Below, one piece after another: positions 7,524-16,787 of a DNA stretch of 50,293 bases; positions within the stretch are counted from its first letter, which is position 1; every line of letters begins with the position of its first letter. Where the stretch lies: assembly GCA_029265995.1 (NCBI GenBank), contig JAJUFM010000009.1, forward strand, positions 1-50,293, read 5' to 3'. The notes under the pieces were generated by a model. The model ran no database searches. It was not told where the DNA came from and saw only the letters and a program-made list of their open reading frames with translations. The position numbers and the translations under genes were made by a program. The DNA comes from Rhodospirillaceae bacterium. Its GTDB lineage: Bacteria; Pseudomonadota; Alphaproteobacteria; Kiloniellales; DSM-21159.

Positions 7524-8738
7524 ATGGCAAAGATCAAGGTTGTAAACCCTATCGTCGAACTCGACGGCGATGAGATGACGCGGATCATCTGGGACTTCAT
7601 CAAGCAGAAGCTGATCCTGCCGTACCTCGACATCGACCTTAAGTACTATGACCTCTCGATCCAGGAGCGCGACCGGACCGATGATCAGATCACGGTCGAT
7701 GCCGCCAACGCCATCAAGCAGCACGGCGTCGGCGTAAAGTGCGCGACCATTACGCCGGATGAGGCCCGCGTCGAGGAGTTCGGGCTGAAGAAGATGTGGC
7801 GCTCTCCCAACGGGACGATCCGCAACATCCTGGGCGGCACGGTTTTCCGCGAGCCGATCATCATGCAGAACGTACCGCGCCTGGTGCCGGGCTGGACGCA
7901 ACCGATCGTCATCGGCCGTCATGCCTTCGGCGACCAGTATCGCGCCACGGACTTCAAGGTTCCCGGGCCGGGCAAGCTGACCATGACCTTCCAGCCCGCC
8001 AACGGCGGCGAGCCCACTGTCTATGAGGTCCACGATTTTCCCGATAGCGGCGTGGCTCTCGGCATGTACAACCATGACGAGTCGATTCGCGGCTTCGCCC
8101 GCGCCTGTTTCAACTATGGCCTGCAGCGCGGCTACCCGGTTTACATGTCGACCAAGAACACGATCCTCAAGGCTTATGACGGCCGCTTCAAGGATCTGTT
8201 CCAGGAGGTCTTCGACGCCGAATTCAAGAAGGAGTTCGACGCCAAAGGCCTGACCTACGAGCATCGCCTGATCGACGACATGGTGGCAGCCGCCCTCAAG
8301 TGGTCGGGTGGTTTTGTCTGGGCCTGTAAGAATTACGACGGCGACGTGCAGTCCGACATCGTGGCCCAAGGCTTTGGCTCCCTCGGCCTCATGACTTCGG
8401 TTCTGATGACCCCCGACGGCAAGACGATCGAGGCCGAGGCTGCCCACGGCACGGTCACCCGCCACTACCGGATGCACCAGCAGGGCAAGGAAACCTCGAC
8501 CAACCCAATCGCGTCGATCTTCGCCTGGACTCGCGGCCTCTTCTACCGGGGCCAGTTCGATGACACCCCCGAGGTCGTGCGTTTCGCGCAGACGCTCGAG
8601 AAGGTGTGCATCGACACCGTGCAGAGCGGGCACATGACAAAGGACCTAGCGCTCCTGATCAGCCCTGATCAGACCTGGATGACCACTAACCAGTTCCTCG
8701 ACAAGCTCGACGAAAATCTCCAGAAGGCAATGAGCTGA
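7524..8738 (+). CDS. icd: NADP-dependent isocitrate dehydrogenase
   Basis: A TCA-cycle enzyme of 404 residues that oxidatively decarboxylates isocitrate to 2-oxoglutarate, producing NADPH. It belongs to the homodimeric eukaryote-like type seen in alphaproteobacteria. Evidence includes [17 protein letters not shown] near the N-terminus, the substrate-binding [30 protein letters not shown], and the cofactor-side [12 protein letters not shown]. The ATG follows a GAGAGAGG site. The first cyclophilin gene begins two bases after the stop, so icd and the two cyclophilins probably form one operon. Citrate synthase lies 13 kb away. Confidence 0.97.
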   Translation: MAKIKVVNPIVELDGDEMTRIIWDFIKQKLILPYLDIDLKYYDLSIQERDRTDDQITVDAANAIKQHGVGVKCATITPDEARVEEFGLKKMWRSPNGTIRNILGGTVFREPIIMQNVPRLVPGWTQPIVIGRHAFGDQYRATDFKVPGPGKLTMTFQPANGGEPTVYEVHDFPDSGVALGMYNHDESIRGFARACFNYGLQRGYPVYMSTKNTILKAYDGRFKDLFQEVFDAEFKKEFDAKGLTYEHRLIDDMVAAALKWSGGFVWACKNYDGDVQSDIVAQGFGSLGLMTSVLMTPDGKTIEAEAAHGTVTRHYRMHQQGKETSTNPIASIFAWTRGLFYRGQFDDTPEVVRFAQTLEKVCIDTVQSGHMTKDLALLISPDQTWMTTNQFLDKLDENLQKAMS

Positions 8739-8740
8739 CC

Positions 8741-9292
8741 ATGCGTCGGTTGGTTGCGGCCGCCGCCGCGGCTCTTCTCCTCTTCGGCCTGGGCTCCCAG
8801 GCCGTGGCGGAGCCCGATCCGGAGAACGTCTTGGTCATGGAGCTGGCGCACGGCACCGTGCAAATCGAGATGCTGCCAGAACTGGCACCGCAGCATGTCG
8901 AGCGTATTCGCACCCTCACCCGGGACGGCTTCTACGACGGGATTGTCTTCCACCGGGTTATCGACGGCTTCATGGCTCAGACTGGGGATCCTACAGGTAC
9001 CGGGATGGGAGGTTCTGATCTTCCCGACTTGCCGGCGGAGTTCTCGAGACGCCACTTTCAGCGCGGCGTAATGGGAATGGCTCGCTCGCAGAACCCGGAC
9101 AGTGCCAACAGCCAGTTCTTCATCATGCTGGGCAGCGCGCCTCACCTCAACGGACAGTATACCGTCTGGGGCCAGGTGCTGAGCGGCATGGAGGCTGTGG
9201 ACGCCATCAAGAAGGGCAATCCCAATCGCAACGGCACGGTCGAAAATCCGGATCGTATCGAGAGCCTGCGGGTTCTTGCGGATATACAGTGA
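8741..9292 (+). CDS. Periplasmic cyclophilin-type peptidyl-prolyl isomerase
   Basis: The 183-residue protein carries a signal peptide (MRRLVAAAAAALLLFGLGSQAVA, about 23 residues), so it acts in the periplasm catalysing cis-trans isomerisation of prolyl bonds. The cyclophilin core is intact: FYDGIVFHRVIDGFMAQTGD, FSRRHFQRGVMGMARS, and SQFFIMLG. The catalytic Arg lies in FHRVI. It starts two bases after icd and ends 18 bases before the preferred start of a second cyclophilin. The pair looks like a gene duplication giving an exported and a cytoplasmic copy. Confidence 0.93.
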   Translation: MRRLVAAAAAALLLFGLGSQAVAEPDPENVLVMELAHGTVQIEMLPELAPQHVERIRTLTRDGFYDGIVFHRVIDGFMAQTGDPTGTGMGGSDLPDLPAEFSRRHFQRGVMGMARSQNPDSANSQFFIMLGSAPHLNGQYTVWGQVLSGMEAVDAIKKGNPNRNGTVENPDRIESLRVLADIQ

Positions 9293-9312
9293 ACCCAGCA
9301 GGAGAGACGAAG

Positions 9313-9795
9313 ATGAGCGCCCCTGAAGACACTTTGGTGATGGAGCTGCCAGGCGGCCAGGTGACCATCGCCCTTCGCCCCGATCTGGCACCCCAGCATG
9401 TGGCACGGGTGAAAGAGCTGGTGCGGGGGGGCTTCTACGACGGCCTGGCCTTCCACCGGGTGATCGACGGCTTCATGGCCCAGACCGGCTGCCCCCAGGG
9501 TACGGGAACCGGCGGCAGCGGCCAGAAGCTCAAGGCAGAGTTCTCGCAAACCCCCTTTACCCGCGGCACTATTGGCGCCGCACGTACTCAGGACCCGAAC
9601 AGCGCCGATAGCCAGTGGTTCATCTGCTTCGGCGATGCGAGCTGGCTGAATGGGCAATACACAGTCTGGGGCGAAGTGGTGGAAGGTATGGAGGCGGTAG
9701 ACGCGCTGCGCAAGGCCCCCGCGAGCGACCCCTCTGGCCGCGTGCCAGATCCCGACCGCATCCTCTCCATCAAGGTTCAGGCGGACGCTGCCTGA
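9313..9795 (+). CDS. ppiB: Cytoplasmic cyclophilin-type peptidyl-prolyl isomerase
   Basis: A 160-residue cyclophilin without a signal peptide, similar to the preceding gene across the core (FYDGLAFHRVIDGFMAQTG, SQWFICFGD, LNGQYTVWGEV). It probably assists folding in the cytoplasm. The frame is open from a GTG at 9289 that overlaps the upstream stop. ATG at 9313 has an AGGAGA site at proper distance and gives the usual N-terminus, so it is preferred. It is the last gene of the icd operon, closed by the hairpin at 9822-9872. Confidence 0.93.
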   Translation: MSAPEDTLVMELPGGQVTIALRPDLAPQHVARVKELVRGGFYDGLAFHRVIDGFMAQTGCPQGTGTGGSGQKLKAEFSQTPFTRGTIGAARTQDPNSADSQWFICFGDASWLNGQYTVWGEVVEGMEAVDALRKAPASDPSGRVPDPDRILSIKVQADAA

Positions 9796-9821
9796 CCTGC
9801 TGGGCGGCTTGTAGTTAGAAG

Positions 9822-9872
9822 AGGCGCGTAGATCTGCCCTACCCCAAAGGGGTGAGGCGGGCTTACGCGCCT
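9822..9872. terminator. Bidirectional terminator between convergent genes
   Basis: A long hairpin. The outer 9-bp arms AGGCGCGTA (9822-9830) and TACGCGCCT (9864-9872) are exact complements, and they enclose an inner ACCCC/GGGGT stem with an AAA loop. It sits between the converging ppiB and DUF533-family genes and could serve both. T-tracts are short on either side. Confidence 0.7.
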
Positions 9873-9890
9873 TTCACGTTGGAGGGAGGC

Positions 9891-10598
9891 CTAGCCCCGA
9901 GCCTGGGCCACCACCTCAGCGTCGAGATGCTCCACGAGGCCGGCGGGGAGATCCAGGCGCACCGCTAGTTCGCGAAGAAAAGCCTCCTCCCGAGGGTCGT
10001 CGGGATCGATGGCAAGGCGTGCAGCGAGATAAAGTTCTGCTGCCTGCTCGCTGGTCTGCGCTGCGGCGGCAAGGCTGGCGGCGTCGTGATCCTTGCGCAA
10101 CTCGTCGAACATCCAGGCTTTGGTCTCATTGTCGAAACCCTGCTGGTCGACATGATCGAACAGCTTGGCCTGTTCCTCGGCATCCACATGTCCATCAGAC
10201 TTGGCGGCGGCGATCATCGTGCGCACCACAGCCAGTTCAAAAGGAAGGCCATCAGCCCCCGGCGCATGCTCGAGCTGGAAGGGACTGTCCTGCGGTGGGG
10301 GCAGCGGTGCCGTCGCGACCTCTGAGGTGCTGACCTTCTTGCCCTCCTGATAGTTCTGCCAGGCCCGATAAGCGAGCGCCCCCACCGCAGCGGCCCCGCC
10401 GTAAGTGAGCGCCTTGCCCCCGAGCTTCCGGCCGCTCTTGCTGCCGAGCAAGAGTGCGATAAGACCGCCAGCAGCGGCGCCACCCGCTGCGCCGGAAAGG
10501 CCGCTCTTGCCGGCGAACCCGCCGAGGCCCCGGCGCAAGTCACCCCCTCGACCGCCTGCACCCATGAACTGCTCGAGCAGAGATTTTGCATTGATCAT
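9891..10598 (-). CDS. DUF533 / TerB-like inner-membrane protein
   Basis: The 235-residue protein has three parts. The N-terminus begins INAKSLLEQFMG; a Gly-rich, weakly hydrophobic segment (about 18-80, with AAGGAAAGGLIALLLG) follows. A helical TerB-like domain (from about 120) contains the acidic EF-hand-like KSDGHVDAEEQ. It resembles the YebE/DUF533 family, whose function is unknown. ATG at 10598 is preferred over 10601 for its better distance to AGGAG. It stands alone, convergent with ppiB and divergent from the Mrp operon. Confidence 0.85.
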   Translation of the reverse strand: MINAKSLLEQFMGAGGRGGDLRRGLGGFAGKSGLSGAAGGAAAGGLIALLLGSKSGRKLGGKALTYGGAAAVGALAYRAWQNYQEGKKVSTSEVATAPLPPPQDSPFQLEHAPGADGLPFELAVVRTMIAAAKSDGHVDAEEQAKLFDHVDQQGFDNETKAWMFDELRKDHDAASLAAAAQTSEQAAELYLAARLAIDPDDPREEAFLRELAVRLDLPAGLVEHLDAEVVAQARG

Positions 10599-10739
10599 CA
10601 TTGAGCTCCTGAAACCTTGCCAGCCGAAGATCGGCACAAGCGGGCCTGGTTCCAAGGTGCTTTCATTGAAAAAGCCGCCCTGAGCTCTCGAGCCTCTAGC
10701 AAAAGCGCCTTCATTTTCCGCGATTGCGGCCGGCTTTTC

Positions 10740-10767
10740 TTGACCCCCGGGGACAGGTCCCTAATGT
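10740..10767 (+). promoter_or_regulatory. Candidate promoter of the Mrp operon
   Basis: TTGACC at 10740-10745 and TAATGT at 10762-10767 are spaced by 16 bases, 63 bases before the mrpA start. This is a good sigma-70-like match by eye; there is no other candidate as strong in the 232-base divergent gap. Confidence 0.45.
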
Positions 10768-10830
10768 TGCATCGAATTTTCGGGGGGTCCGGGAACTGCG
10801 GACCGATTTCAGGCCAACGCTTGGAGAGCC

Positions 10831-13683
10831 ATGAGTCTCGTCCTGATCGCCTTGCTGCCGTTCCTCGGTGCCGTATTCCCGGCTCTGATGATTCGTTCGA
10901 GCCGAAATGCCAGTGCATTGGCTGCCGGAACCGTGACGGTGACCGCGCTGACTCTGCTGCTGAGCTACGCCCCTACCGTTTTCGCCGGCGAGGTAGTCCA
11001 GGCGCAGTTCACATGGCTGCCGACCTTGGGGCTCAACGCCAACTTCTTTCTTGACGGCCTGGGCTTCTTCTTCGCTCTGCTGATCTTGGCGATCGGCCTG
11101 CTCATCATCATGTATGCGCGCTTCTATCTAAGCGAGCAGGATCCCATGGGCTTGTTCTATGTCTACCTGCTGCTCTTCCAGGGCGCGATGGTCGGCATCA
11201 CGCTCTCAGACAACATCCTGCTCCTGTTGATCTTTTGGGAACTCACAAGCCTCTCCTCCTTTCTGCTGATCGGCTATTGGAAGCACTTGCCGGAGGGACG
11301 ACAGGGAGCTCGGATGGCCCTGATGGTCACCGGCACGGGCGGATTTTCGATGATTGCCGGCATGCTGATCCTGGGAAACATCGCCGGCTCCTATGATTTG
11401 AGCGTGATCCTGCAATCGGGCGAGGCGATCCAGGCGTCGCCCCTCTACGTGCCGGCCTTGCTGTTGATCCTGGGCGGGGCCTTCACGAAGTCAGCTCAGT
11501 TCCCCTTCCACTTTTGGCTGCCGCATGCCATGGCCGCGCCGACGCCGGTCAGCGCCTACTTGCACAGCGCGACCATGGTGAAGGCCGGCGTATTCCTGAT
11601 GGCGCGCCTGTGGCCGGTGCTATCGGGAACGCCGGAATGGTTCTACATCGTGACCAGCTTCGGCCTGATCACCATGATCGTCGGCGCCTGGATTTCGATC
11701 TTCAAGGATGATCTCAAGGGTCTTCTGGCCTTTTCGACCGTCAGCCAGCTGGGTTTGATGACGATGCTTCTTGGCATCGGCACGCCCTTTGCCGCGCTCG
11801 CGGCGGTGTTTCACATTCTAAACCACGCGACCTTCAAGGCCGCCCTCTTCATGACGGCTGGTATCGTCGACCATGAGGTAGGGACACGCGACGCCAAACG
11901 TCTTGGCGGCCTTGTAACGCTGATGCCGGTAACGGCCACAATTGCCATGATAGCCGCAGCCTCCTCTGCTGGCGTCCCCTTCTTCAACGGCTTCCTTTCC
12001 AAGGAGATGATGCTGGAAGAGGTGTCGCACACCAGCTATCTCGGCAGCGGATGGCTGCTGCCTCTCCTTGCCACGATCGGCGCTATCTTCTCCGTCGCCT
12101 ATTCCGCACGCTACGCCATCCATGTCTTCCTGGGCCCGAAGCGGCACGACTACCCGCGCCACCCGCATGAAGCGCCCTTCGGGATGTGGGCACCTGCCGG
12201 CTTCCTGGTGACGCTCGTCCTGCTCATCGGCATCTTTCCCCAGGCAGTGGCAGGCCCTCTCGTACAAGTAGCGGCCGGGGCGGTTACTAATGGGACCGCC
12301 CCGGAAGTGCACATTCAGCTCTGGCATGGGTTTACCCCAGCCCTACTGATGAGCGCCATTGCCCTGACTGTCGGCCTTTTGCTGCTGTGGCGCTATACCT
12401 CCTTCGTCTCGCTCCGCCAACGCGTTCCACGTCCCGAGGCCAAGGACATCTACGACCAGCTCGTCGCCGGGGTCGCGAGTCTTTGCACCAGCTTGACCGG
12501 CCGCCTGCAAAACAACTCGCTGCAGCGCTATCTCGCCATGGCGTTCGGCACAATGTTCGTCATGGGTGTCGCAGGCTTCCTTGGTGGTACGAACGCCCCC
12601 GGTTCTCGTGAAACGCTAGCCATGCCGCTGCCTGCGATCGCCGGTTGGCTAGCTCTCGTCGTTGCCTGCGTAACCTTGGCCTTCTTCCATCATCGGCGGT
12701 TGTTGGCGCTCGTTTTGGTTGGTGCCATCGGCCTGATCGTCTCGCTTGGCTTCTTCTACCTGTCAGCGCCGGACCTGGCCCTGACTCAGATTTCCGTGGA
12801 GGTCGTGACCGTCATCCTGCTGCTCCTGGCGCTAAACTTCCTGCCGGAGCAGACGCCGGTGGCGCACCACGCCCCCCGGCGATGGCGCGACGCCGTTCTC
12901 TCGGTAGTGGCTGGCACCGGTGTCGGGGGCCTGGTTCTGGCTGTCACCACGCGCAGCCCCTTCACCAGCAGTATTTCGGAATACCACCTGGAAAACTCCT
13001 ACTCAGGTGGCGGCGGAACCAACGTCGTCAACGTCATTCTGGTCGACTTCCGCGGCTTCGATACCTATGGCGAGATCATCGTGCTGGGCATCGCCGGGCT
13101 TGCCATCTTCGCCCTTGTCGAAAGCGGCTTCGCAGGTAAGGCCCGGGAGCGGCTGGAACAGTGGGTGCCTCAGCGGCCCCTGGCTTTCGATAGTCATCCG
13201 CTACTGCTGGTCGTGGGCACGCGCGTACTGCTTCCCTTCGCCCTACTCGTCGGCATCTACATCTTGCTGCGCGGCCACAACGAACCAGGCGGCGGTTTCA
13301 TTGCCGGCCTCGTGGTTTCCGTTGCGCTGATAATCCAGTACATGGCCAGTGGCTTCCACTGGGCGCATGAGCGCGTAAGGGTCGACTATCACGCTTTCAT
13401 CGCACTCGGTGTTCTGATCGCCGGCCTTTCCGGCGTTGGTGCCTGGGTCGCGGGACGCCCCTTCCTGACCAGCGATTTCGGCTACGTCACCCTGCCGGTT
13501 TTGGGAAGCTTTGAACTGGCGACTGCCATGATTTTCGACCTGGGTGTTTTCCTCACCGTAGTGGGCGCGGTCATGCTGGCGCTTGCGAGCCTCGCCCGGA
13601 TCGGCCGTCAGGCTGGTACCGGAGAAGTTGAAGGCGCCAGCGACCTCAAAATGACCTCCGCTCCCTCGTCGGCGCAGCAGTAG
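10831..13683 (+). CDS. mrpA: Mrp-type monovalent cation/proton antiporter subunit A fused to subunit B
   Basis: A 950-residue inner-membrane protein. Its first half is the NuoL-like proton channel of the Mrp antiporter, with FWELTSLSSFLLIGYW, FPFHFWLPHAM and the intramembrane Lys/His/Glu residues typical of complex I homologues. After about residue 570 come the MbhE/MrpB-type parts: SVEVVTVILLLLALNFLP, and the MrpB-like HNEPGGGFIAGLV near 820. This A-B fusion defines the group 2 (Pha-type) operon of alphaproteobacteria. It exports Na+ or K+ in exchange for protons for pH and salt homeostasis. The ATG follows GGAGAG, and mrpC starts 9 bases downstream. Confidence 0.95.
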   Translation: MSLVLIALLPFLGAVFPALMIRSSRNASALAAGTVTVTALTLLLSYAPTVFAGEVVQAQFTWLPTLGLNANFFLDGLGFFFALLILAIGLLIIMYARFYLSEQDPMGLFYVYLLLFQGAMVGITLSDNILLLLIFWELTSLSSFLLIGYWKHLPEGRQGARMALMVTGTGGFSMIAGMLILGNIAGSYDLSVILQSGEAIQASPLYVPALLLILGGAFTKSAQFPFHFWLPHAMAAPTPVSAYLHSATMVKAGVFLMARLWPVLSGTPEWFYIVTSFGLITMIVGAWISIFKDDLKGLLAFSTVSQLGLMTMLLGIGTPFAALAAVFHILNHATFKAALFMTAGIVDHEVGTRDAKRLGGLVTLMPVTATIAMIAAASSAGVPFFNGFLSKEMMLEEVSHTSYLGSGWLLPLLATIGAIFSVAYSARYAIHVFLGPKRHDYPRHPHEAPFGMWAPAGFLVTLVLLIGIFPQAVAGPLVQVAAGAVTNGTAPEVHIQLWHGFTPALLMSAIALTVGLLLLWRYTSFVSLRQRVPRPEAKDIYDQLVAGVASLCTSLTGRLQNNSLQRYLAMAFGTMFVMGVAGFLGGTNAPGSRETLAMPLPAIAGWLALVVACVTLAFFHHRRLLALVLVGAIGLIVSLGFFYLSAPDLALTQISVEVVTVILLLLALNFLPEQTPVAHHAPRRWRDAVLSVVAGTGVGGLVLAVTTRSPFTSSISEYHLENSYSGGGGTNVVNVILVDFRGFDTYGEIIVLGIAGLAIFALVESGFAGKARERLEQWVPQRPLAFDSHPLLLVVGTRVLLPFALLVGIYILLRGHNEPGGGFIAGLVVSVALIIQYMASGFHWAHERVRVDYHAFIALGVLIAGLSGVGAWVAGRPFLTSDFGYVTLPVLGSFELATAMIFDLGVFLTVVGAVMLALASLARIGRQAGTGEVEGASDLKMTSAPSSAQQ

Positions 13684-13692
13684 GAGCGAGCC

Positions 13693-14037
13693 ATGGAATA
13701 CCTCGTCGCTACCGCCGTCGGGACATTAACCGCTGTCGGAATCTACATGATCCTGCGCGGGCGGACCTTTCCGGTCGTTCTGGGCACCGCGCTCCTGTCC
13801 TACGCGGTCAACGTGCTGCTCTTTAGCATGGGACGGCTGGTCATCGACCGGCCGCCAATCCTGCTGCTCGAACTGGAACACTACACCGATCCTCTTCCTC
13901 AGGCCCTCGTGCTGACCGCCATTGTCATTTCCTTTGGTATGACGGCGCTGGTCGTTGTTCTGGCGCTGCGAGCCTATCTCGAAAGCGGCAGCGACCATGT
14001 GGATGGCGAGGCGGCAGAAGGCGGAAACCGCGAATGA
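13693..14037 (+). CDS. mrpC: Mrp antiporter subunit C
   Basis: A 114-residue NuoK-like membrane subunit with three hydrophobic helices (VGTLTAVGIYMIL, VLGTALLSYAVNVLLF, ALVLTAIVISFGMTALVV) and the conserved DPLPQALVLTAIVI segment. It starts after GGAG, 9 bases past mrpA, and its stop overlaps the start of mrpD by four bases (ATGA). The acidic tail is short and soluble. Confidence 0.95.
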   Translation: MEYLVATAVGTLTAVGIYMILRGRTFPVVLGTALLSYAVNVLLFSMGRLVIDRPPILLLELEHYTDPLPQALVLTAIVISFGMTALVVVLALRAYLESGSDHVDGEAAEGGNRE

Positions 14038-15563
14038 ACCACTGGATTCTCGTCCCCATCATCCTCCCGTCGCTTGCCGCGCCGCTCATCGTCCTCGCGG
14101 CGCGCCAGGACATCGTGCTTCAGCGCTGTTTCTCGATTTCCAGCACGGCGGGGATGCTGGCCGTCTCGCTTTTCCTGCTCGGGCAGGCAATCAGCGGCCC
14201 TCCGCAACTTTATGAGCTGGGTAACTGGCCCTCCCCCTTCGGCATCGTCATGGTGCTGGACCGCCTGTCGGCGATGATGGTGACGCTGACGTCGCTTCTT
14301 GCCCTGCTCGTATTGCTGTACGCCATTCAGGCGTGGGACACCCGGGGCCGGCATTTCCATGCACTCTTCCAGTTCCAGCTCATGGGGCTAGCAGGGGCCT
14401 TTCTCACCGGCGACCTCTTCAACCTCTTTGTCTTCTTCGAGGTGCTGCTGATCGCCTCCTACGGCCTGATGCTGCACGGGGCCGGCGCCGAGCGACTGAG
14501 TGCGGGCTTCCAGTACGTGGTGATCAACCTGGCGGGCTCGACCCTCTTCCTGGTTGCCGTTGGGACCATCTATGCGGTGACGGGAACGGTAAACATGGCC
14601 GATCTCGCGGTCCGCGTTCCGCTGGTGCCGGAAGCCGACCAGGGGCTGCTGCGTACCGGGGGCCTCTTGCTGCTGGTGGTCTTCGCCATCAAGGGCGCGT
14701 TGGTACCATTGCATTTTTGGCTTCCGCGAACCTACGCCGCCGCCAGCGCGCCGGTAGCCGCTCTCTTTGCCATCATGACGAAGGTAGGCGCCTACTCGAT
14801 CATTCGGGTCTTTACGCTGATCTTTGGCGACGGGGCCGGCGAGGTCGCATGGCTGGCACAGCCGTGGCTGATCCCTGCGGCACTGGCCACCATGACGCTC
14901 GGCATGATTGGCGTGGTAGCGGCACGGAGCCTGCGCTGGCTGATCTGCTTTGCCACCGTCGGCTCGATGGGAACACTGCTCGCGGCGATTGGCGTTTTCA
15001 ATTCGGAAGCCCTCGCCGGCGGGCTTTACTACTTGCTGCACTCGACGCTGATCGTCGCGGTGCTGTTCCTGATCGCGGATCAGGTGGCGCAACGACGTGG
15101 CGACCACGGGGACTCCCTGGCTTCGGCCAGCAGCTATCCGCAGATGGGACTGCTGGCTGGCTTCTTCTTTCTCGCAGCTATCGCAATGGTGGGCATGCCA
15201 CCCCTCAGCGGCTTCGTCGGCAAGCTTCTTATCCTCGACAGCGTGCGCGCGTCGAGCTACGGCCCCTGGATCTGGGCGTTCGTTCTGGGTACCTCGGTCC
15301 TGGCCCTTCTAGGTTTCGCCCGGGCCGGCAGCCAGCTTTTCTGGAAGCCCAGCGCCTTGCCAGCAGGTGAAGCAGTCCAGGAAGAGGTCGCCCTCCTGCC
15401 GTTGATAGCCATTGCGCTCCTTTTGTCTGGTATCGTTGCCTTGACGGCCTTCTCCGGGCCGGTCACCGCCTTCCTCTATGCAACGGCAGATCAGCTCATC
15501 GACCCGGCAGACTACATCGCCGCCGTGCTGAACTCCCGGCCCGTACCGGCCCAAGGCCTGTGA
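14034..15563 (+). CDS. mrpD: Mrp antiporter subunit D
   Basis: A 509-residue NuoN/NuoM-like subunit with about 14 membrane helices, part of the ion-translocating module. FNLFVFFEVLLIASYGLML contains the conserved glutamate in TM5, and KGALVPLHFWLPRTYAAA the conserved lysine and proline region. Translation is coupled to mrpC by a four-base overlap. It works only as part of the full Mrp complex. Confidence 0.96.
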   Translation: MNHWILVPIILPSLAAPLIVLAARQDIVLQRCFSISSTAGMLAVSLFLLGQAISGPPQLYELGNWPSPFGIVMVLDRLSAMMVTLTSLLALLVLLYAIQAWDTRGRHFHALFQFQLMGLAGAFLTGDLFNLFVFFEVLLIASYGLMLHGAGAERLSAGFQYVVINLAGSTLFLVAVGTIYAVTGTVNMADLAVRVPLVPEADQGLLRTGGLLLLVVFAIKGALVPLHFWLPRTYAAASAPVAALFAIMTKVGAYSIIRVFTLIFGDGAGEVAWLAQPWLIPAALATMTLGMIGVVAARSLRWLICFATVGSMGTLLAAIGVFNSEALAGGLYYLLHSTLIVAVLFLIADQVAQRRGDHGDSLASASSYPQMGLLAGFFFLAAIAMVGMPPLSGFVGKLLILDSVRASSYGPWIWAFVLGTSVLALLGFARAGSQLFWKPSALPAGEAVQEEVALLPLIAIALLLSGIVALTAFSGPVTAFLYATADQLIDPADYIAAVLNSRPVPAQGL

Positions 15564-15577
15564 CGCGAGGAGACATC

Positions 15578-16069
15578 ATGCTGAACCGCGTCATTCCCCA
15601 TCCTCTCCTCACCCTCGTGCTCGCGGCCGTCTGGCTGCTGCTGATGAATGATTTCAGTGTCGGGGCCCTGTTTCTCGCCCTCTTGCTCGGGCTGCTGATC
15701 CCCTACTTCACGCGCCGCTTTTGGCCGAACGCGCCCACCCTTCGGCGGCCCTGGAAAATTGTCACTTACAGCCTGCTCGTGCTCTGGGACATCGTCACCG
15801 CGAATGTCCAGGTGGCCTATCTGGTCCTCTTCCGCAGGAATGACGAGATGAAGCCCGCCTTCGTTTCCATTCCACTGGAGGTCCAAAGTCCCGAAGCGAT
15901 CGCGGTGCTTGCCGGCACGATCACCATGACCCCGGGGACCGTCAGCAGCGACCTCTCGTCCGACCAGAAAAGTCTTTTGGTTCATTGCCTGGACGCACCA
16001 GACCCCGAGGCCATCGCGCGTGATATCAAGGGACGCTATGAAGCTCGCCTGAAGGAGATCTTCGGATGA
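15578..16069 (+). CDS. mrpE: Mrp antiporter subunit E
   Basis: The 163-residue subunit has two N-terminal hydrophobic segments and the conserved soluble part with AGTITMTPGTVSSDL, the MrpE hallmark. ATG at 15578 is preferred because GCGAGGAGA lies just before it; a GTG at 15560 overlapping the mrpD stop gives six extra residues. The stop overlaps mrpF by four bases. MrpE is needed for assembly of the antiporter rather than transport itself. Confidence 0.94.
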   Translation: MLNRVIPHPLLTLVLAAVWLLLMNDFSVGALFLALLLGLLIPYFTRRFWPNAPTLRRPWKIVTYSLLVLWDIVTANVQVAYLVLFRRNDEMKPAFVSIPLEVQSPEAIAVLAGTITMTPGTVSSDLSSDQKSLLVHCLDAPDPEAIARDIKGRYEARLKEIFG

Positions 16070-16335
16070 TAGACATCGCCGTGACCTTTGCCTTCGGCGC
16101 CATCACCCTCGCCGTACTTCTCAACCTCTACCGCCTCGTTCGCGGACCCAGGATGGCTGATCGCATCCTCGCGGTCGACACCATGACGATCAACGCCATC
16201 GCCTTGATCATTCTGTACGGAATCTCCCAACGGACCACCGTCTACTTCGAGGCTGCGCTCCTCTTCGCCATGTTCGGCTTCGTCGCAACGGTGGTATTCG
16301 CAAAATTCATTCTTCGCGGCGACGTCATCGAGTAG
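16066..16335 (+). CDS. mrpF: Mrp antiporter subunit F
   Basis: A small 89-residue membrane protein with three helices and the MrpF core RLVRGPRMADRILAVDTMT, where the GP and the acidic DRI/VD residues are conserved. The start overlaps the mrpE stop (ATGA), and mrpG begins nine bases after its end. The length is normal. Confidence 0.94.
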   Translation: MIDIAVTFAFGAITLAVLLNLYRLVRGPRMADRILAVDTMTINAIALIILYGISQRTTVYFEAALLFAMFGFVATVVFAKFILRGDVIE

Positions 16336-16344
16336 GAAAGCACG

Positions 16345-16734
16345 ATGGATTTCCTTGCTGAGCTGCTGGTAGCAGCGCTGATCTTCATCGGGGGCTTCTT
16401 CGCCTTTGTGGGTTCCTACGGCCTCGTCAAGCTGCCCGATACCATGTCGCGTCTGCATACCCCTACGAAGACCACAACCCTCGGCGTGGGCGCGATCCTG
16501 CTTGCCTCCATGGCGTTTTTTCTCCTGTTTGAAAAGAATTTTTCAATCCACGAGTTGTTGATCACGATTTTCCTTTTCATCGCTGCGCCGTTGAGCGCGA
16601 ACATGATCTCCAAGGCTTACATGCACGCCAACCTTTCTCCTGACGACTTGCCGGCGCCGCAGCAAGAATCCGAAAAGGAAGCCGTCGGCTGGGCCACCTA
16701 CGATCCCAAGGCAGAGCGGAAAGACATTCGCTAA
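16345..16734 (+). CDS. mrpG: Mrp antiporter subunit G
   Basis: The 129-residue subunit has three membrane helices and the family signature GLVKLPDTMSRLHTPTKTTT, followed by PLSANMISKAYMH. The C-terminal 30 residues are hydrophilic and acidic, as is common in this subunit. It is the last gene of the mrpA-C-D-E-F-G operon. There is no separate mrpB, in agreement with the fused first gene. Confidence 0.94.
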   Translation: MDFLAELLVAALIFIGGFFAFVGSYGLVKLPDTMSRLHTPTKTTTLGVGAILLASMAFFLLFEKNFSIHELLITIFLFIAAPLSANMISKAYMHANLSPDDLPAPQQESEKEAVGWATYDPKAERKDIR

Positions 16735-16758
16735 AAGGTGCATACGCAGGTCTCAATC

Positions 16759-16787
16759 TTGACCGCGCACCGGAACAACCGTAGAAC
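16759..16787 (+). promoter_or_regulatory. lexA promoter with overlapping SOS box
   Basis: A -35 TTGACC (16759-16764) and a -10 TAGAAC (16782-16787) are 17 bases apart. The alphaproteobacterial LexA site, GAAC-N7-GAAC (the reverse complement of GTTC-N7-GTTC), occupies 16773-16787 and covers the spacer and the -10. A third GAAC half-site follows at 16789-16792. LexA bound here would block RNA polymerase, giving autoregulation; the site lies 50 bases upstream of the lexA start. Confidence 0.8.

Noticed and set aside
7299-8633. 444-codon minus-strand frame
   Set aside because: Exact antisense of icd, a strongly conserved gene; long antisense frames are expected in GC-rich DNA.
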